Positions 26,603-34,682 are shown, numbered from the stretch's first letter. The stretch: 64,000 nucleotides of DNA from Betaproteobacteria bacterium HGW-Betaproteobacteria-9 (GCA_002842215.1 PHCC01000007.1:1-64000), one strand, 5' to 3'. The notes: generated by a model from the letters alone, not told the origin. Made by a program: numbers and translations.

Positions 26603-27775
26603 TCAATGCCGTTCGGGGCCGCCCAGGGTCGGCCGCAAGGACCAGGCCAGCCGTGAGCCCAGCCCCACCACCGCACCCACCGCCCAGAACACGCCGGCCA
26701 CGCCCACCACCACACCGGCCGATCCGAACAGCAGCGGCATCACCACGCTGGAGCCATTGATGGCCATGGCCCGCAAGCCCAGCGCTTCCCCGTGCCGGTG
26801 GTGCGGCGTGATCTGGTGCAGCGTGCTCATGATCATGGGCTGCACCGAGCCCAGCGCCAGACCCAGGCCAATCGACAAAGCGCCCATGGCCCAGGCCGCC
26901 TGCACCAGCGGGTACACCGCAAACAGCAATGCCGTCATGACCATCGCCGAGCCGATCACCACCGACTCGCGCAGGTGCGCCGCCAGCCAGGGCATGGCCA
27001 GCCGGATCGCCGTGGCCGCCAAGGCAAAGGCACCCAGAATGGAACCGATCACCGTGGCGCTGAGACCGCGCTCGTGGCCGATCACCGGTACCAGGAACGT
27101 GTGCACGTCCCAGCACGACGACAGCATCCAGTTGATCAGCATGAGGCGCCGAAAGGTGGTTTCGCGCAGCAGGTTCCACGACGACCCGCTGGCGCCGCGC
27201 TGGGCCGGCGCCACCGGCGCGTGTTCCACCACGCGGCGCACCCCGAACCAGGCCAGCGACGGCAGCAGGGCCAGTAGCAGGAAGGCGGCACGGAAGCCCC
27301 AGGCGTCAATCAGCAGCCCGGCGGCGAACGGCCCGAGAAAGTTGGAGATCGACGGTCCGATCGCCATCCAGCTGAACACCTGCTTGAGCTCGGTGGCGTT
27401 GTTGGCCAGCCGTCCCACGTGGCGCTGCAGCGCGATCATGGCCAGGCCCGTCGCTGCACCGCAGGCCAGCGCCGTCAGGCATAACACGGGAAACACCGGA
27501 AAGGCCACCGCCGCCGCTGCACCCAGCGTGGCCGTGACGATGGACAGGGCAAACGGCTTGCGCAGTCCGCGCCGGTCGGCGTAGCGCCCCGCCGGCAGCG
27601 CCAGGAACACCTGGGCCAGCGCAAACAACGCCAGCAACATGCCCACGGCCGCCGGGCTGTGGCCCTCGCGCAGCGCCATCAGCGGCGCGGCCATGCGAAA
27701 GCCCGTCATGCAGGCGTGCAGACTGACCTGCGCCGCGATCAGGCGCGCAAGCCCGGCGCGCAGGCGGGTGCTCAA
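26603..27775 (-). CDS. MFS transporter
   Basis: This 390-residue protein has twelve hydrophobic helices. The major facilitator loop 2-3 motif appears as GRYADRRGLRKPFAL near residue 62. Its ATG overlaps the rmuC stop by four bases (ATGA at 27772-27775), so it is translationally coupled to rmuC. The substrate is unknown; the general architecture resembles sugar or drug exporters. It lies between rmuC and the start of the mnh operon on the same strand. Confidence 0.9.
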   Translation of the reverse strand: MSTRLRAGLARLIAAQVSLHACMTGFRMAAPLMALREGHSPAAVGMLLALFALAQVFLALPAGRYADRRGLRKPFALSIVTATLGAAAAVAFPVFPVLCLTALACGAATGLAMIALQRHVGRLANNATELKQVFSWMAIGPSISNFLGPFAAGLLIDAWGFRAAFLLLALLPSLAWFGVRRVVEHAPVAPAQRGASGSSWNLLRETTFRRLMLINWMLSSCWDVHTFLVPVIGHERGLSATVIGSILGAFALAATAIRLAMPWLAAHLRESVVIGSAMVMTALLFAVYPLVQAAWAMGALSIGLGLALGSVQPMIMSTLHQITPHHRHGEALGLRAMAINGSSVVMPLLFGSAGVVVGVAGVFWAVGAVVGLGSRLAWSLRPTLGGPERH

Positions 27776-29292
27776 ACCTCCCCGCGGTCGTTGGGGTCGA
27801 GCGGCAGCAGTGCGCTGGCCTGTTCCTGCGGCAGCGCCTCCACCGTCTTGAGCGCCCGGCTCATGGCGCGGCTGCGTGTCTCGGCGCTGTCCAGCGTGTT
27901 GAGCACGGTCTGGGTCTGTGCCTTGACCTTGGACAGCACGTCGCCGAACTTACCGAACTCGGTCTTCACCGCGCCCAGCACCTGCCAGACCTCGCTGCTG
28001 CGCTTCTCCAGCGCCAGCGTGCGAAAGCCCATCTGCAGCGAATTGAGCATGGCCATCAGCGTGGTTGGCCCGGCCAGCGTGACGCGGTATTCGCGCTGCA
28101 ACACCTCCATCAGCCCCGGGCGACGCAGCACCTCGGCGTACAGGCCTTCGGTGGGCAGGAACAGGATGGCGAAGTCGGTCGTGTGCGGCGGCTCCAGGTA
28201 CTTGTCGGCCATGCTTTTGGCCTCGAACTTGATGCGCTGCTCCAGCCCGCGCGCGGCCGCTTCGGCGCCCTCTCCATCGGCGCGCTGCTGCGCGTCGAGC
28301 AGGCGCTCGTAGTCTTCGTTCGGGAACTTGGCGTCGATCGGCAGCCAGCACGGCGCGCCGTCGTCTCCCCGGCCCGGCAGTCGGATCGCGAAGTCCACCA
28401 CGTTGCGGCTGCCCGGGCGCGTGGCCACCTGCGTCGCGTACTGGTCGGGCGCAAACACCTGCTCCAGCAGCGCAGCGAGCTGGGCCTCGCCAAACATGCC
28501 GCGCGTTTTCACATTGGTCAGCAGGTGCTTCAAGTCGCCCACCCCCTGCGCCAGCGTCTGCATCTCGCCCAGGCCCTTGTGCACCTGCTCCAGCCGGTCG
28601 GCGACCTGCTTGAAGCTCTCACCCAGGCGCGCCTGCAGCGTGCTTTGCAGTTTTTCGTCGACGGTCGCGCGCATTTCTTCGAGCTTGGCGGCATTGGTCT
28701 GCTGCAGTTGCGCGAGCTGGTTCTCCAGCGTGGTGCGGATCTCGGCCAGGCGGCGGGCGTTGCCCTCGCTCATGTCCTGCAGCTGCTTGGTCAGCGTGTC
28801 GCCCAGCGTGCCGCGCAACTGAAGCAGCTGCTGCGCAAAGGCGTCGATCTGCGCGTTCTGCGTGCGCGTGGCTTCGGCCGCCTGCTGGTTCATGCCCAGG
28901 CTGATGGCCTGCAGCTGCTGGGTCAGCGTGTCGCCCAGCGTGCCACGCAACTGCAACAACTGCTGGGCAAAAGCGTCGAGCTGCGTGTTCTGCGTGCGCG
29001 TGGCCTCGGCGTCCTGCCGGGTGAGCGTTTCCTGGAAGGTCGCCAGGGTCTGCTGGATTTCCTGCCGGCCGCCGCGGGCGTTTTCACCGATCTCCCGACG
29101 CAGCTCGCTTTCCACGCGCTCGATGCGCTGCGTGGTCTGCTGCCCCTGGCTTTGCAGCGTGGCCAGCACCTGTTGGCGCAGGGCCGCTTCTTCGGCGTTG
29201 GCGGGCGGGCGGCGCAGCAGCAGCCACAGCAGGAGCAAGGCGTTCACCACGCCCAGGGCGAGCACGGTCCAGTTGAGCAAGTCGTCGGTCAT
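27772..29292 (-). CDS. rmuC: DNA recombination protein RmuC
   Basis: This 506-residue RmuC has one N-terminal membrane helix (about residues 8-26), a long coiled coil (about 30-240) and the conserved RmuC domain (about 245-460). Motifs include MFGEAQLAALLEQVFAPDQY and LPIDAKFPNEDYERLLDAQ, the latter holding the PD-(D/E)XK-like Asp and Lys. RmuC limits inversion recombination at short repeats in E. coli. The coiled coil contains an exact-register duplication of 44 residues, with 90-bp direct repeats at 28783-28872 and 28915-29004. An MFS gene is coupled to its 3' end. Confidence 0.93.
   Translation of the reverse strand: MTDDLLNWTVLALGVVNALLLLWLLLRRPPANAEEAALRQQVLATLQSQGQQTTQRIERVESELRREIGENARGGRQEIQQTLATFQETLTRQDAEATRTQNTQLDAFAQQLLQLRGTLGDTLTQQLQAISLGMNQQAAEATRTQNAQIDAFAQQLLQLRGTLGDTLTKQLQDMSEGNARRLAEIRTTLENQLAQLQQTNAAKLEEMRATVDEKLQSTLQARLGESFKQVADRLEQVHKGLGEMQTLAQGVGDLKHLLTNVKTRGMFGEAQLAALLEQVFAPDQYATQVATRPGSRNVVDFAIRLPGRGDDGAPCWLPIDAKFPNEDYERLLDAQQRADGEGAEAAARGLEQRIKFEAKSMADKYLEPPHTTDFAILFLPTEGLYAEVLRRPGLMEVLQREYRVTLAGPTTLMAMLNSLQMGFRTLALEKRSSEVWQVLGAVKTEFGKFGDVLSKVKAQTQTVLNTLDSAETRSRAMSRALKTVEALPQEQASALLPLDPNDRGEV
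28783..29004 (-). repeat. Tandem in-gene repeat within rmuC, 132-bp period
   Basis: Two 90-bp stretches (28783-28872 and 28915-29004) are about 87% identical by eye and lie 132 bases (44 codons) apart in frame. Each encodes ATRTQN-(A/T)-Q followed by DAFAQQLLQLRGTLGDTLT. They lengthen the coiled coil. Confidence 0.85.
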
Positions 29293-29311
29293 GCCCGCAT
29301 CGTACCGTTGC

Positions 29312-30724
29312 TCAGACGAAGAACAGCCAGGTCATCACGGCAAACAGCGGCAGCAGGATGCCCGCCGACCAGGCCATGTAGCCAAAGAAACTGGGCATCT
29401 TCACGCCCCGGTCTTCCGCGATGGCCTTGACCATGAGGTTGGGCGCATTGCCGATGTAGCTGTTGGCGCCCATGAACACCGCACCCGCTGAGATCGCCAC
29501 CAACGTGGGAGCCAGCGTGGTCATGAGCACGGCCGGATCCCCGCCCGCGGTGTTGAAGAACACCAGGTAGGTCGGCGCGTTGTCCAGGAATGAGCTGAGC
29601 ACGCCCGTGGCCCAGAAATACATCGCCGGGTTGGGCGAGCCGTCGGGGTTCGTGACCGCCTTGACGATGGCGCCGAAGGGGCCGTCCACGCCAGCCTTGA
29701 GCATGGCGATCACCGGGATGATGGTCAGGAAAATGCCGGCGAACAGCTTGGCCACCTCCTGCATCGGGCCCCAGGCGAACTGGTTGTCGGCGTGCACGCC
29801 CGAGGGGGTGAGCTGCAGCGAAGCCACGGTGATGATGATCAGCCCGATGTCGCGCACGATGCCGGGCAGCCCCACTTCGGTGCCCGCGATGTTGAACACC
29901 ACGTCCGACTTCCACAGCCCGCTCAGCAGCACCAGCCCCACCACCCCCAGCAGCAGGAAAAAGTTGATGCCGCCATCGAAGCCGAACTGTTGGTCGTCTG
30001 GCGTCGGGTCCTGCGGCTGGACCTCGTCCTTGCGGTGGTAGAACCACCAGTCCAGCGCGTAGAAGATGACCAGCAGCGCCACCAGCAGGGACGCCGTCTC
30101 GGGCAGGATGTTCATCAGGGTCCAGGAAAAATCCACGCCCTTGAGGAAGCCCAGGAACAGCGGCGGATCACCCAGGGGCGTGAGCGAGCCGCCCGCGTTG
30201 GAGACGATGAAGATGAAGAACACCACCACGTGCACCACGTGTTTGCGGTTGTCGTTCGCGCGGATCAGCGGGCGGATCAGCAACATGGAGGCACCGGTGG
30301 TGCCCATGAGGCTGGCCAGTACCGCGCCCATCGCCAGGATGGCCGTGTTCAGCCCCGGGCTGCCGTGCAGGTTGCCGCGGATGTAGATACCGCCGGCCAC
30401 GGTGAACAGCGCCGTGAGCAGGATGATGAACGGGATGTATTCGGCCAGCAGCGCGTGCGCAATGCCCAGGCCTGCCGCCCCCGGCCCGAACACGACGGCA
30501 AAGGGAACCAGAAAAGCCAGCGCCCAGGCGGCCGCCACCTTGCCAAAGTGGTGGTGCCAGAAAAACGGTGCCAGCAGCGGCATGATGGCGATCGACAGCA
30601 GGATGCCCGCAAAGGGCACGCTCCAGAGCACGGACAGTTGCGCGCCGTCCAGGTCGGCGGCCTGTGCCAGCATGGGCAACAGGCCTGCGGCCAGAACGAA
30701 CCCGCGTGGTGAAAGGAACTTCAT
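29312..30724 (-). CDS. NhaD-like sodium:proton antiporter
   Basis: This 470-residue protein starts at ATG 30724 behind AGGAGA, with a signal-like first helix ending in AQAADLDGAQ. About twelve helices follow in the ion transporter superfamily fold. VSNAGGSLTPLGDPPLFLGF (begins near residue 175) and LSSFLDNAPTYLVFFN (near residue 365) are the NhaD hallmark blocks, with Asp, Asn and Thr/Ser residues for Na+ binding. The family exchanges Na+ or Li+ for protons. It is divergent from ridA with a 187-base intergenic region. It is separate from the Mrp operon but shares its physiological role. Confidence 0.85.
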   Translation of the reverse strand: MKFLSPRGFVLAAGLLPMLAQAADLDGAQLSVLWSVPFAGILLSIAIMPLLAPFFWHHHFGKVAAAWALAFLVPFAVVFGPGAAGLGIAHALLAEYIPFIILLTALFTVAGGIYIRGNLHGSPGLNTAILAMGAVLASLMGTTGASMLLIRPLIRANDNRKHVVHVVVFFIFIVSNAGGSLTPLGDPPLFLGFLKGVDFSWTLMNILPETASLLVALLVIFYALDWWFYHRKDEVQPQDPTPDDQQFGFDGGINFFLLLGVVGLVLLSGLWKSDVVFNIAGTEVGLPGIVRDIGLIIITVASLQLTPSGVHADNQFAWGPMQEVAKLFAGIFLTIIPVIAMLKAGVDGPFGAIVKAVTNPDGSPNPAMYFWATGVLSSFLDNAPTYLVFFNTAGGDPAVLMTTLAPTLVAISAGAVFMGANSYIGNAPNLMVKAIAEDRGVKMPSFFGYMAWSAGILLPLFAVMTWLFFV

Positions 30725-30911
30725 TTGTATGTCTCCTGAGGCGGCTCGGCATGGCCGCTTGGTTTGTGGGCGCCCTCTGCTGGTGGAGCAGGACGAAACC
30801 GCAAAGCGAAAAACAAGGACTGGGATTATTCCTTCCGTGCGCTGATAGACCGCTGACAACCAGGCCACCCCCATCGATAGAATGACCCGATCCCCTTTTC
30901 TGGAGCCACTC

Positions 30912-31382
30912 ATGAGCGTCTACGACAAACTGTCCCAACTCGGCATCGAACTGCCGCCCGTGGCCATCCCGGCCGCCGCCTATGTGCCCTTCGTGCAGAC
31001 CGGCAATCTCATCTTCCTGAGCGGCCACATTGCCAAGAAAGACGGCAAACCCTGGGTCGGCCAGCTTGGCCTGACCACCACCACCGAAGAAGGCAAGCTC
31101 GCCGCCCGCGCCATCGCCATCGACCTCATGGGCACACTCGCCGCCGCCTGCCTGGCCGTCGGCAAGACACTCGACGACGTGAAACGCATCGTCAAAGTGA
31201 TGAGCCTGGTCAACAGCACCGGCACCTTCACCGAACAGCACCTGGTCACCAACGGCTGCAGCGAACTGCTGGGCGAAGTCTTCGGCCCGCAAGCCGGCGC
31301 CCACGCCCGCAGTGCGTTTGGCGTGGCGCAGATTCCGATGGGTGCCTGTGTGGAGATCGAGCTGATCGCCGAACTGGGGTGA
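30912..31382 (+). CDS. RidA/YjgF-family protein
   Basis: This 156-residue protein belongs to the longer RidA subgroup (YjgF/YER057c/UK114). It has the segment NLIFLSGHIAKKDGKPWVGQLG and the conserved VNSTGTFTEQHLVTNGCSELL. RidA proteins form trimers that hydrolyse reactive enamine/imine intermediates from PLP enzymes. The Arg105 of E. coli RidA that binds the substrate carboxylate is not clearly matched; the C-terminus reads ARSAFGVAQIPMGACVEIELI. This subgroup may therefore have a different activity. The start at 30912 follows TGGAG. It is monocistronic. Confidence 0.9.
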   Translation: MSVYDKLSQLGIELPPVAIPAAAYVPFVQTGNLIFLSGHIAKKDGKPWVGQLGLTTTTEEGKLAARAIAIDLMGTLAAACLAVGKTLDDVKRIVKVMSLVNSTGTFTEQHLVTNGCSELLGEVFGPQAGAHARSAFGVAQIPMGACVEIELIAELG

Positions 31383-31498
31383 AAAAGACAAAGCTGACCG
31401 AACCGTCTCGAGATCGACCCTGATCCCGTTGTTCGCTGCAAGTGAATGAATCGCTGGGGTTTGTCACTTCGTTTCAATCAACCAGGGTTTTGTCCCTT

Positions 31499-32689
31499 TC
31501 AGGTCACCATCAGCGATTGCAGCTCGTTCATGGTATCGGTTGCCGATGCTCTGGAGTGTTCGACGACGAACCCGGCGATGGTCGAAATCCCTTGGGCCGC
31601 TGCCAGGTGGTGGGCATCAAGACCCCGGGTCGGCACAAAACGACCACACGCAACCCAACGCTCTAGCCGGGCGGTCATCTCCTGGAAACGCCGCTGAGAA
31701 CGCAAGGTAACGGATTGGGTGACGTGGACTTCGGAGCGTGCGGTGGCCGAGGCGTGCAACAGCACCTGAGCGCTGGAGGCATTGAGGCGGAAATTGGGGT
31801 CAAACGCCACGAGTTGACCTTCATCCGTTTCGCCGACATCGCAGCCGGCGATCCCAATGAACCCGGCCTGACGTGCGCGCTCCCCGATTGTCGTCATCAA
31901 CGTCTCCATTTCCGATGATGGCGCGTCGTTGGCATCGATCAAGCTACCCGATTGCTTGCCAGGTAGATCGAAGATCTGCTCGGCGCAGCCAGCGTAAATC
32001 ACTTGGTCGGGGCTCACGAGAATGCAAGCGCACCAACTGCGGCGCACCTTGATATGGGATTCCATGATCAGGGCGCCTTTCGGGTCGAGCGCTTCCAGCT
32101 CATCAAGAGCGGCCTGGTAGCTGGAGCTGTCGGCACAGTGCCTGACCGCATAGCCCCATCCTGTGGCTGCATCACCGGCCACCTTCAGCCAGACCGGAAT
32201 CGTGAACGCCATTGGCCGGGCTTGCGCATGATTGACCAAGTGCCGGGGTGCCAGGTTTTGAGGCGGTACCAGCAGATGCAGCCGGCTCTTGGCGTTGAGA
32301 TCGTGCCACAGGGCATTCGGAACCAGCAGTGCGCTGTCGTCGTACAAGGCTGGTGGCATGGGGTATGCGGACAGGATCCGGTGGTCCTCTTGCACAAGCT
32401 GTTGCGCCAGTGCGTGGGCTTCCTCGCCTGTGTCATAGCGCAGCGTGGTTTCCTCGATGCGAAGGCCGGCCAGCGCCATGAGATCCAGAAACGCCACCGT
32501 GGCACAGGAACGGTGTCGCACTGCGGCGCGCCGTCCGAACATCCCCAGTCCGATGCCAGTGACAGCCTCCAGATTGACAGGCCGGAATCCGAGCAAGCGC
32601 GTCTGGTGCAAATCGGTTCTGGCCATGAAGACCACGTCCGATGGCAGCCAGGCGTCCAGATCGATCAGCCAGCTCAACGGCTTTGTCAT
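31499..32689 (-). CDS. Uncharacterised ATP-grasp ligase-like protein
   Basis: I recognise no named family for this 396-residue protein, but the fold is readable as ATP-grasp. The N-terminal 140 residues would be the pre-ATP-grasp part. Lys169 in VWLKVAGDAATGWGY is the ATP-binding lysine with a Gly-rich loop. LIMESHIKV holds Glu210, as in the hinge strand. CDVGETDEGQLVAFDPNFRLN (begins near residue 283) gives the metal ligands Asp297 and Asn299/Asn303, resembling the ENPR-type motif of carbamoyl phosphate synthase-like ligases. Such enzymes join a carboxylate to an amine or thiol through an acyl phosphate. It is coupled by ATGA overlap to a second ATP-grasp-like gene upstream. Substrate unknown. 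Confidence 0.7.
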   Translation of the reverse strand: MTKPLSWLIDLDAWLPSDVVFMARTDLHQTRLLGFRPVNLEAVTGIGLGMFGRRAAVRHRSCATVAFLDLMALAGLRIEETTLRYDTGEEAHALAQQLVQEDHRILSAYPMPPALYDDSALLVPNALWHDLNAKSRLHLLVPPQNLAPRHLVNHAQARPMAFTIPVWLKVAGDAATGWGYAVRHCADSSSYQAALDELEALDPKGALIMESHIKVRRSWCACILVSPDQVIYAGCAEQIFDLPGKQSGSLIDANDAPSSEMETLMTTIGERARQAGFIGIAGCDVGETDEGQLVAFDPNFRLNASSAQVLLHASATARSEVHVTQSVTLRSQRRFQEMTARLERWVACGRFVPTRGLDAHHLAAAQGISTIAGFVVEHSRASATDTMNELQSLMVT

Positions 32690-33510
32690 GGCAGGAATTC
32701 CTCGATGCCCCGGGACAGGTGTGTCAGCCTGGGAGAGTCAGGGTCGCAAGCGTAGGCGGGTGTCTTGTTCAGGTCCAGCACGATCGGTTTGCCTTCATGC
32801 ATGACGTAATCGAATTTTCCAAAATCGAAACCCGCGCGTTGCTTCAAGTCGATCAGTCCATCCGGTACATCGTCAATGAACTCGTGCCGCACCAGGTTAC
32901 CGGCCTTGACCATGTGGTCGGTACCCAGCAGCCGCCAGCCATAGCTGAAGGAGCCCAGGAACATCCATCCCCGGATGCAGTAGAGGTCGCCGTCACGCTC
33001 AGGCATGAACCGCTCAACGATGTAGGCCGGGTTGCGCCAGACCCACCCTGGAACATCACGGATGGAGGGCACCACGGGGTAATGCCGGTCCGGCAACTGG
33101 CCGGCCAGTTGCCACGGCCTGGCAGTGAGCATGACTCGCGGGGACGGCATGTGGTGTTCTGGCGGAAGACAAGCCAGACCTTCGGGCAACCCAAAATGGT
33201 TGAGATCGGTTTTCACAATGACCGGGCCGTCCCAGTCCCCATCCCGGGAAAGGCGCAAGGTCGAGTACAGGCTCTTGGAGATATCCCGTACCGCTCCATT
33301 GATCACAGCCTGTCCCGCAGGAGGGGTGGGAGCATCGGCATCGTTCAGACGGGTTTTGTCGACATGAAGCACGCAGGCATCGGCTCCAGGGTCATAGACG
33401 GAGCCTGATGTTGACACGATGCCTCGCGCTTCCCACCGTTTGGTCAGGTGATGAAGTACATAGAAATTCGGTAGCGCCTGTTGCCCACAGACGATGCTGA
33501 TCAAGGTCAT
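32686..33510 (-). CDS. Uncharacterised ATP-grasp-like protein
   Basis: This 274-residue protein carries ATP-grasp-like features. GPVIVKTDLNHFG contains Lys100 as the likely ATP-binding lysine. YIVERFMPE gives a hinge-strand Glu. A C-terminal FDFGKFDYVMHEGKPIVLD leads into NKTP, with Asp246 and Asn248 as metal ligands. The N-terminal 70 residues are Rossmann-like (ISIVCGQQAL). Related uncharacterised proteins often sit in surface polysaccharide or secondary metabolite loci (recollection, not tested). It is followed with a four-base overlap by a second ATP-grasp gene. It is preceded, 9 bases after the stop, by a possible 49-codon Cys-rich ORF. Function unknown. Confidence 0.65.
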   Translation of the reverse strand: MTLISIVCGQQALPNFYVLHHLTKRWEARGIVSTSGSVYDPGADACVLHVDKTRLNDADAPTPPAGQAVINGAVRDISKSLYSTLRLSRDGDWDGPVIVKTDLNHFGLPEGLACLPPEHHMPSPRVMLTARPWQLAGQLPDRHYPVVPSIRDVPGWVWRNPAYIVERFMPERDGDLYCIRGWMFLGSFSYGWRLLGTDHMVKAGNLVRHEFIDDVPDGLIDLKQRAGFDFGKFDYVMHEGKPIVLDLNKTPAYACDPDSPRLTHLSRGIEEFLP

Positions 33511-33519
33511 GACCGGTAC

Positions 33520-33669
33520 TCACAGGAGTCTCATGGACAGGAGGAATGTCGACGCGCCGGAGTCACGGGCAAGCCGACAGGCGCGGCAGTGGGAAAGCGG
33601 TACTGAGCAGCGGGTACAGGCGAGAGATCCAGACAAGAAGCGCCCACCCTCATCACACATCCGCCGCAT
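33520..33669 (-). CDS. Possible 49-residue Cys-rich peptide upstream of ATP-grasp genes
   Basis: A 50-codon frame runs from ATG 33669 to TGA 33520. GAGG lies 8 bases before the ATG, and the stop is 9 bases before the first ATP-grasp gene. Five Cys fall at residues 5, 18, 21, 28 and 31, giving a CxxC-x6-CxxC pattern (ACTRCSVPLSHCRAC), like a minimal zinc knuckle or a substrate peptide. A different frame over the same DNA (33531-33653) encodes 40 residues ending in a Cys, so coding is not proven. If real, it would be first in a three-gene operon. Chance occurrence is quite possible. Confidence 0.3.
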   Translation of the reverse strand: MRRMCDEGGRFLSGSLACTRCSVPLSHCRACRLARDSGASTFLLSMRLL

Positions 33670-33885
33670 CTACACAACCTCACATTAATAATAGCCCCTT
33701 GCTGTCCTTTGCCTGCTCGCCCTGCATGGCAACACCTTGCATGCGGTTCTTGTTCATCGACGCGCGATGTTCGCTCCACGTTTCCATCCCACAATCGGTC
33801 ACTCTGACACAGTTGCCCTTCACTCTGCTCACGGTGACCAGATCGCAGCGGGACTTGCAACCGCAGGTGTGTGCCCATGCCGGAC
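33670..33885 (-). other. Leader/promoter region of the ATP-grasp cassette
   Basis: This interval lies between the phasin terminator and the ATP-grasp cassette and should hold the cassette promoter. It is visibly less GC-rich than its surroundings (for example TATTATTAATG on the minus strand near 33690). A 25-codon frame with start at 33754 and stop at 33680 (begins MNKNRMQG) can be read, but its ribosome site is poor. I see no RNA gene or known motif. Confidence 0.4.
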
Positions 33886-33887
33886 GA

Positions 33888-33919
33888 AAAAAAAGAGGCA
33901 CCGAAGTGCCTCTTTTTTT
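33888..33919. terminator. Bidirectional rho-independent terminator after the phasin gene
   Basis: A 14-bp perfect stem has arms AAAAAAAGAGGCAC and its complement, with a CGAA tetraloop and flanking A and T tracts. It lies 38 bases after the phasin stop and insulates the ATP-grasp cassette from phasin transcription. Confidence 0.9.
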
Positions 33920-33957
33920 GGAGGGAAGGAGCGGCCCGAAGGCCGTTCACGCCCGGA

Positions 33958-34500
33958 TCAGACCTTGGAAGCCTTCTTGGCCAGGTCGGTGGCCTGCTTG
34001 GAAGCGACGGCGAAGTTGGCCTGGGCGGTTGCCGAGGCTTTCTTGATCGTGGCCTGGGCCGACTCAACGGCTTTCTGGCTCTGGCTCAAGGCGCTCTGGA
34101 AAGCGGCCACGGCGGCTTCAGAGCCGGCCGGTGCGTTCTTGACCAGCTGGTCCACGGAGGCGCCAATCGCCTTTTGTGTTTCGGCCATCTTGGCTTCTAT
34201 CTGCTTGGTGAAGTCTTCGCTGCCTTCGGTGGCAATGCTCTGCACGTGCTGGAAGTAGGCGGTCGACTTCTCGGCCAGCGGCTGGAAGAAGGCGGTCTGC
34301 ACGCTCATGAACTCCTGAGGTGTCTTGGCGGACATCACGGCCTTGGCGAAGCTGAAGGACTCGCCCAGGGCGGCTTTGGAAGCGGCCATATTGAGTTCGA
34401 CCAGCTTTTCCACGCCGGCGTAAGCCTTCTTGGCGGCGCCTTCGAAGGCATCCATGTTGGCTTTGTTGGCGGCGATGATTTGTTCAGCGGAGTTGTTCAT
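33958..34500 (-). CDS. Phasin family protein
   Basis: This 180-residue Ala/Lys/Gln-rich protein is of the phasin type found on polyhydroxyalkanoate granules. It begins with about 20 polar residues and then has the conserved block GVEKLVELNMAASKAAL (about residues 29-45). SAKTPQEFMSVQTAFFQP follows at about 57-74, a hallmark of the PhaP family. The rest is amphipathic helix with an Ala-rich coiled coil. Phasins coat granules and control their size and number. It is monocistronic, with PhaR-like operator sequences upstream and a strong terminator downstream. Genes for PHA synthesis are not in the window. Confidence 0.95.
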   Translation of the reverse strand: MNNSAEQIIAANKANMDAFEGAAKKAYAGVEKLVELNMAASKAALGESFSFAKAVMSAKTPQEFMSVQTAFFQPLAEKSTAYFQHVQSIATEGSEDFTKQIEAKMAETQKAIGASVDQLVKNAPAGSEAAVAAFQSALSQSQKAVESAQATIKKASATAQANFAVASKQATDLAKKASKV

Positions 34501-34567
34501 TTCGGGTTCCTTGAAGTGGAGGGTTGAAGGAGCCGCTCTTGGACATGCCCCGGATCACCGAGTTATG

Positions 34568-34580
34568 TTGCAGTGCAGCA
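34568..34580. promoter_or_regulatory. Candidate PhaR-binding site, promoter-proximal
   Basis: TTGCAGTGCAGCA is a TGCA-rich near-palindrome 68 bases upstream of the phasin start. PhaR repressors in PHA-producing bacteria bind TGC-rich half sites near phasin promoters. Assignment is by motif and position only. Confidence 0.45.
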
Positions 34581-34620
34581 TGAGCGTGATTCTACGGGTA
34601 ATCCCGAAGATGGCAAGTGT

Positions 34621-34641
34621 TTTTGCTGCAGCGCAGCAAAA
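34621..34641. promoter_or_regulatory. Candidate PhaR-binding palindrome upstream of phasin
   Basis: This perfect 9-bp inverted repeat, TTTTGCTGC-AGC-GCAGCAAAA, contains CTGC-N3-GCAG, the pattern reported for PhaR operators of Paracoccus-type regulators. It lies 121 bases upstream of the phasin start. It could alternatively be a weak terminator of the PLP-enzyme operon, whose stop is at 34683 on the same strand. Confidence 0.5.
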
Positions 34642-34682
34642 TTAGAGATGAACCCCAAACCAGGGGTACCAAACACCAGTGC

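Noticed and set aside
33494..34258. Several plus-strand frames of 60-170 codons over the ATP-grasp leader and phasin gene
   Set aside because: They run through the terminator and the conserved phasin gene in antisense and lack ribosome sites.
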